64,000 bases of DNA, taken from contig VYZB01000272.1 in NCBI GenBank assembly GCA_013397455.1, forward strand, positions 487,337 to 551,336. The letters run 5' to 3'. Origin of the DNA: Crotophaga sulcirostris. Lineage: Eukaryota > Chordata > Aves > Cuculiformes > Crotophagidae. Made by a program: the position numbers and the translations under genes. The notes under the pieces were generated by a model that did not search any database, had not been told where the DNA came from, and saw nothing but the letters and a program-made list of their open reading frames with translations. Positions 62,000 to 64,000 of this stretch are shown piece after piece (position 1 is the first letter of the stretch; each line of letters starts with the position of its first letter).

Positions 62000-64000
62000 G
62001 TGCATTCCCATCCCGTATTGCTCCCTGTGTAATGCCATCTGTCTGTTGTGCTGCTGACCAGAAAGAACCATTCTCAGAGCAGTTCTTAAACTGGGGCAAG
62101 GTGGGACACCACAGAGGACAGAGGGCGAGGCCACAAAGGTGGGCGGGTGAGGACAGCGTAATTGTGCATGTGCATTAGGGAGATTTGCTCACGTGTGCTG
62201 CAGAGACAAAGGGTGAGGTGCTTGCCTGCTTGCACGCAGGTCATCTGCAGACACAAACCCTACCAAACGCCTATAAATTTGTGTGTCCTGATCTGGGGCA
62301 CCTGACTGAAAATTATTATAAACATGCTGCTTCTTGTTTCACTTGTGGAGAAAAGAAAGACAGGCACAAAGTCAGCACTGAAGCAAGGGATTGTGCAGTG
62401 TTGCTGGTTTAATTGGTCCAATTAAGATGTGCCATACATAAGTCTTTGATCCAAATAATGCAAGTCCCTCCAAGCTGCACATTATGCATTTACTGAAACA
62501 CCTACATATAATTGCATTATCTTTTCTCATTCTTTGACTGAGAAAGAGAAGCAAATGAAAAATACTAATTTTTGAGATTTTTTTCCCCACTTGTGCAGAG
62601 GAAGGGAGACTTTTTTTTCTTGCACTTGTCAGCAGAGATGTGTTTGGTACTTCCACTGCTGGTTGAGCTGGTTGCAGGCAGAATATTGTAGCTTTAAAAG
62701 AAGTGCAGGTGACACAGAGCTCTTGCCACGACGCTTAGAGAACACTTGTTCCTCCCTAGTTAATGATTGCAGGAAAGGGAGCTAAGTACAAGCCCTGCTG
62801 CAGGCAGAAGGAAGGTGTGCTTTGTCAGTGGGCAATGAGAAGTGCAACAGGCTTGTTTCCCTTCGGCTCTGTTGTAGCTTTTTGTGGCAATGACATATTT
62901 TAAAAATAGGTCAGCCAGTGTGCAGGGAGCAGTTATGCTGAGGATACCTTTGCAGTTCCAGCCAAGGATCGATCCTTGTGGTTCTTGCTTGTCTTTGGTA
63001 GCCACAAGCTGAGAGCTTGTGTTAGAACCAGGGGAAATGATGGAAGATGCTCACGTGCCCCCTTCCCTCAATCTGTGAAAGCTTGGAATTTCTGTTTTCT
63101 TGAACTGACCCTTCGTACTGCTTGCCCACTCTCAGGCAGGGCTGGATGCTCAGAGGGCCGGGACAGAGCTGCGCGGCTGTTGTGTAGCTGGGGCCAGGGC
63201 CAGTACCAGGGCTGGGCCTTCCTCTGCTCTCTGAATCTACCCTGCTATCAGTAAACTTCTGTCACTCGTTAATCCCTTTGTCCCAGGAGAGGGAGGCACC
63301 TGTAAATGTTTACCTTGGAGACCTGTCTGGAAAACTCTTGGAGACCTGTCTGGAAAATGCATCATTCTCTTAGACCTTTCATAGTTCTTTATCTTCCTTG
63401 GGGAGGGCGTGTTCTAAAAATCATGGCTATTTCACCTGGGCTGTGAGCATAGTGAAACTGAAAAAAAAAAAAAGAAAAAAATGGCAGTGGGCTTTGGGTG
63501 TTCCTATTTAGTTCTAAGTGAGATTAACTGATAGCAGGCAACTTCAGGAAATAAGAATCTAGCAATGTTTTTTCATGGGGACTTCTCTGTCCTTTGCAAA
63601 ATGAATTTATTTTTCCACGTCTTAAGAGACATGAGCACAAGTGAATCAATCAGCTTCTGTCTTTAAGTTTCAGGGTCATCTTACTGCTTGGAGAATAAAT
63701 GACTAGGAATAAACCATAGGAAGTAATACCAGGATGAGACTTGTTTAGTTAGAATGTAAATAGCCAAGTTTAATTTGAAGCCTGACTGTGGTAAACACCC
63801 AATACTACTCATGTCCCTGAAAGTGATGCTTTTGCATTCATCACCCTCCTTACCTACCACCTTTTTTTGTAAGTACTCTTGATAAAAGAGCTTGTTCTTC
63901 CTCACTTGGTTTTGCTGAGATGGGCTGGCTGTGGTGTTGCTGCATACAGAGCACATTTTGTTGAACGTAGAATTACTTCTTGAACCTCCACGTGTGGAGC
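62000..64000 (+). other. LNX-family intron 2 (5' part)
   Basis: Starts with donor GTGCAT. No second LNX coding exon is visible before the right edge. It includes an A-run near 63461-63480. The open frame continuing past the donor to 62057 is intronic read-through. Confidence 0.6.

Noticed and set aside
1..64000. CRISPR array, bacterial operon or phage-like system
   Set aside because: The window is vertebrate nuclear DNA; no regularly spaced direct repeats or prokaryotic genes were seen.

Overview
This is nuclear DNA from a bird. The repeat fraction is almost entirely CR1 LINE fragments with the avian 3' end (ATTCTATG-type tails and the 'TTGGAAGGGACCT' block). There is also one LTR of a type common in birds. 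The two recognisable genes are vertebrate genes split by introns with GT-AG sites. Several CR1 subfamilies look abundant and fairly young, which would suit a CR1-rich lineage, but I cannot name the order or species from this window.

Left part (1-10.9 kb): the 3' three quarters of a RASL11-family small GTPase gene on the + strand. Three coding exons are visible (1015-1071, 3398-3480, 8199-8666), followed by an AT-rich presumed 3' UTR to about 10.9 kb. The first exon, which should carry the P-loop, lies off the left edge. Intron 3 holds a solo LTR and a CR1 fragment.

Middle part (10.9-48 kb): about 37 kb with no supportable protein-coding gene. It holds CR1 fragments in both orientations, simple repeats and otherwise unassigned sequence. 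One 50-base run of N falls inside a CR1 copy.

Right part (48-64 kb): a CpG island, entered from a 741-base run of N, has GC boxes and an excellent splice donor (49076/49077). It is the likely promoter and non-coding first exon of the next gene. A degenerate GC-rich minisatellite follows. About 12.5 kb downstream, on the same strand, is the first coding exon (61538-61999, CDS from 61611) of an LNX-family (ligand of Numb protein X) RING E3 ubiquitin ligase. It encodes the RING finger and the start of the adjacent zinc finger. The NPxY and PDZ exons would lie beyond the right edge.

The most interesting feature is the pairing. RASL11 and LNX genes are also linked in the two known vertebrate paralogous regions (RASL11A with LNX2, RASL11B with LNX1), but there other genes lie between them. 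Here no intervening gene is visible. The RASL11 protein mixes residues typical of RASL11A and RASL11B and has lost the conserved glycine of the G3 (DTPG) motif. This suggests, but does not prove, a third RASL11-LNX paralogue pair retained in birds.
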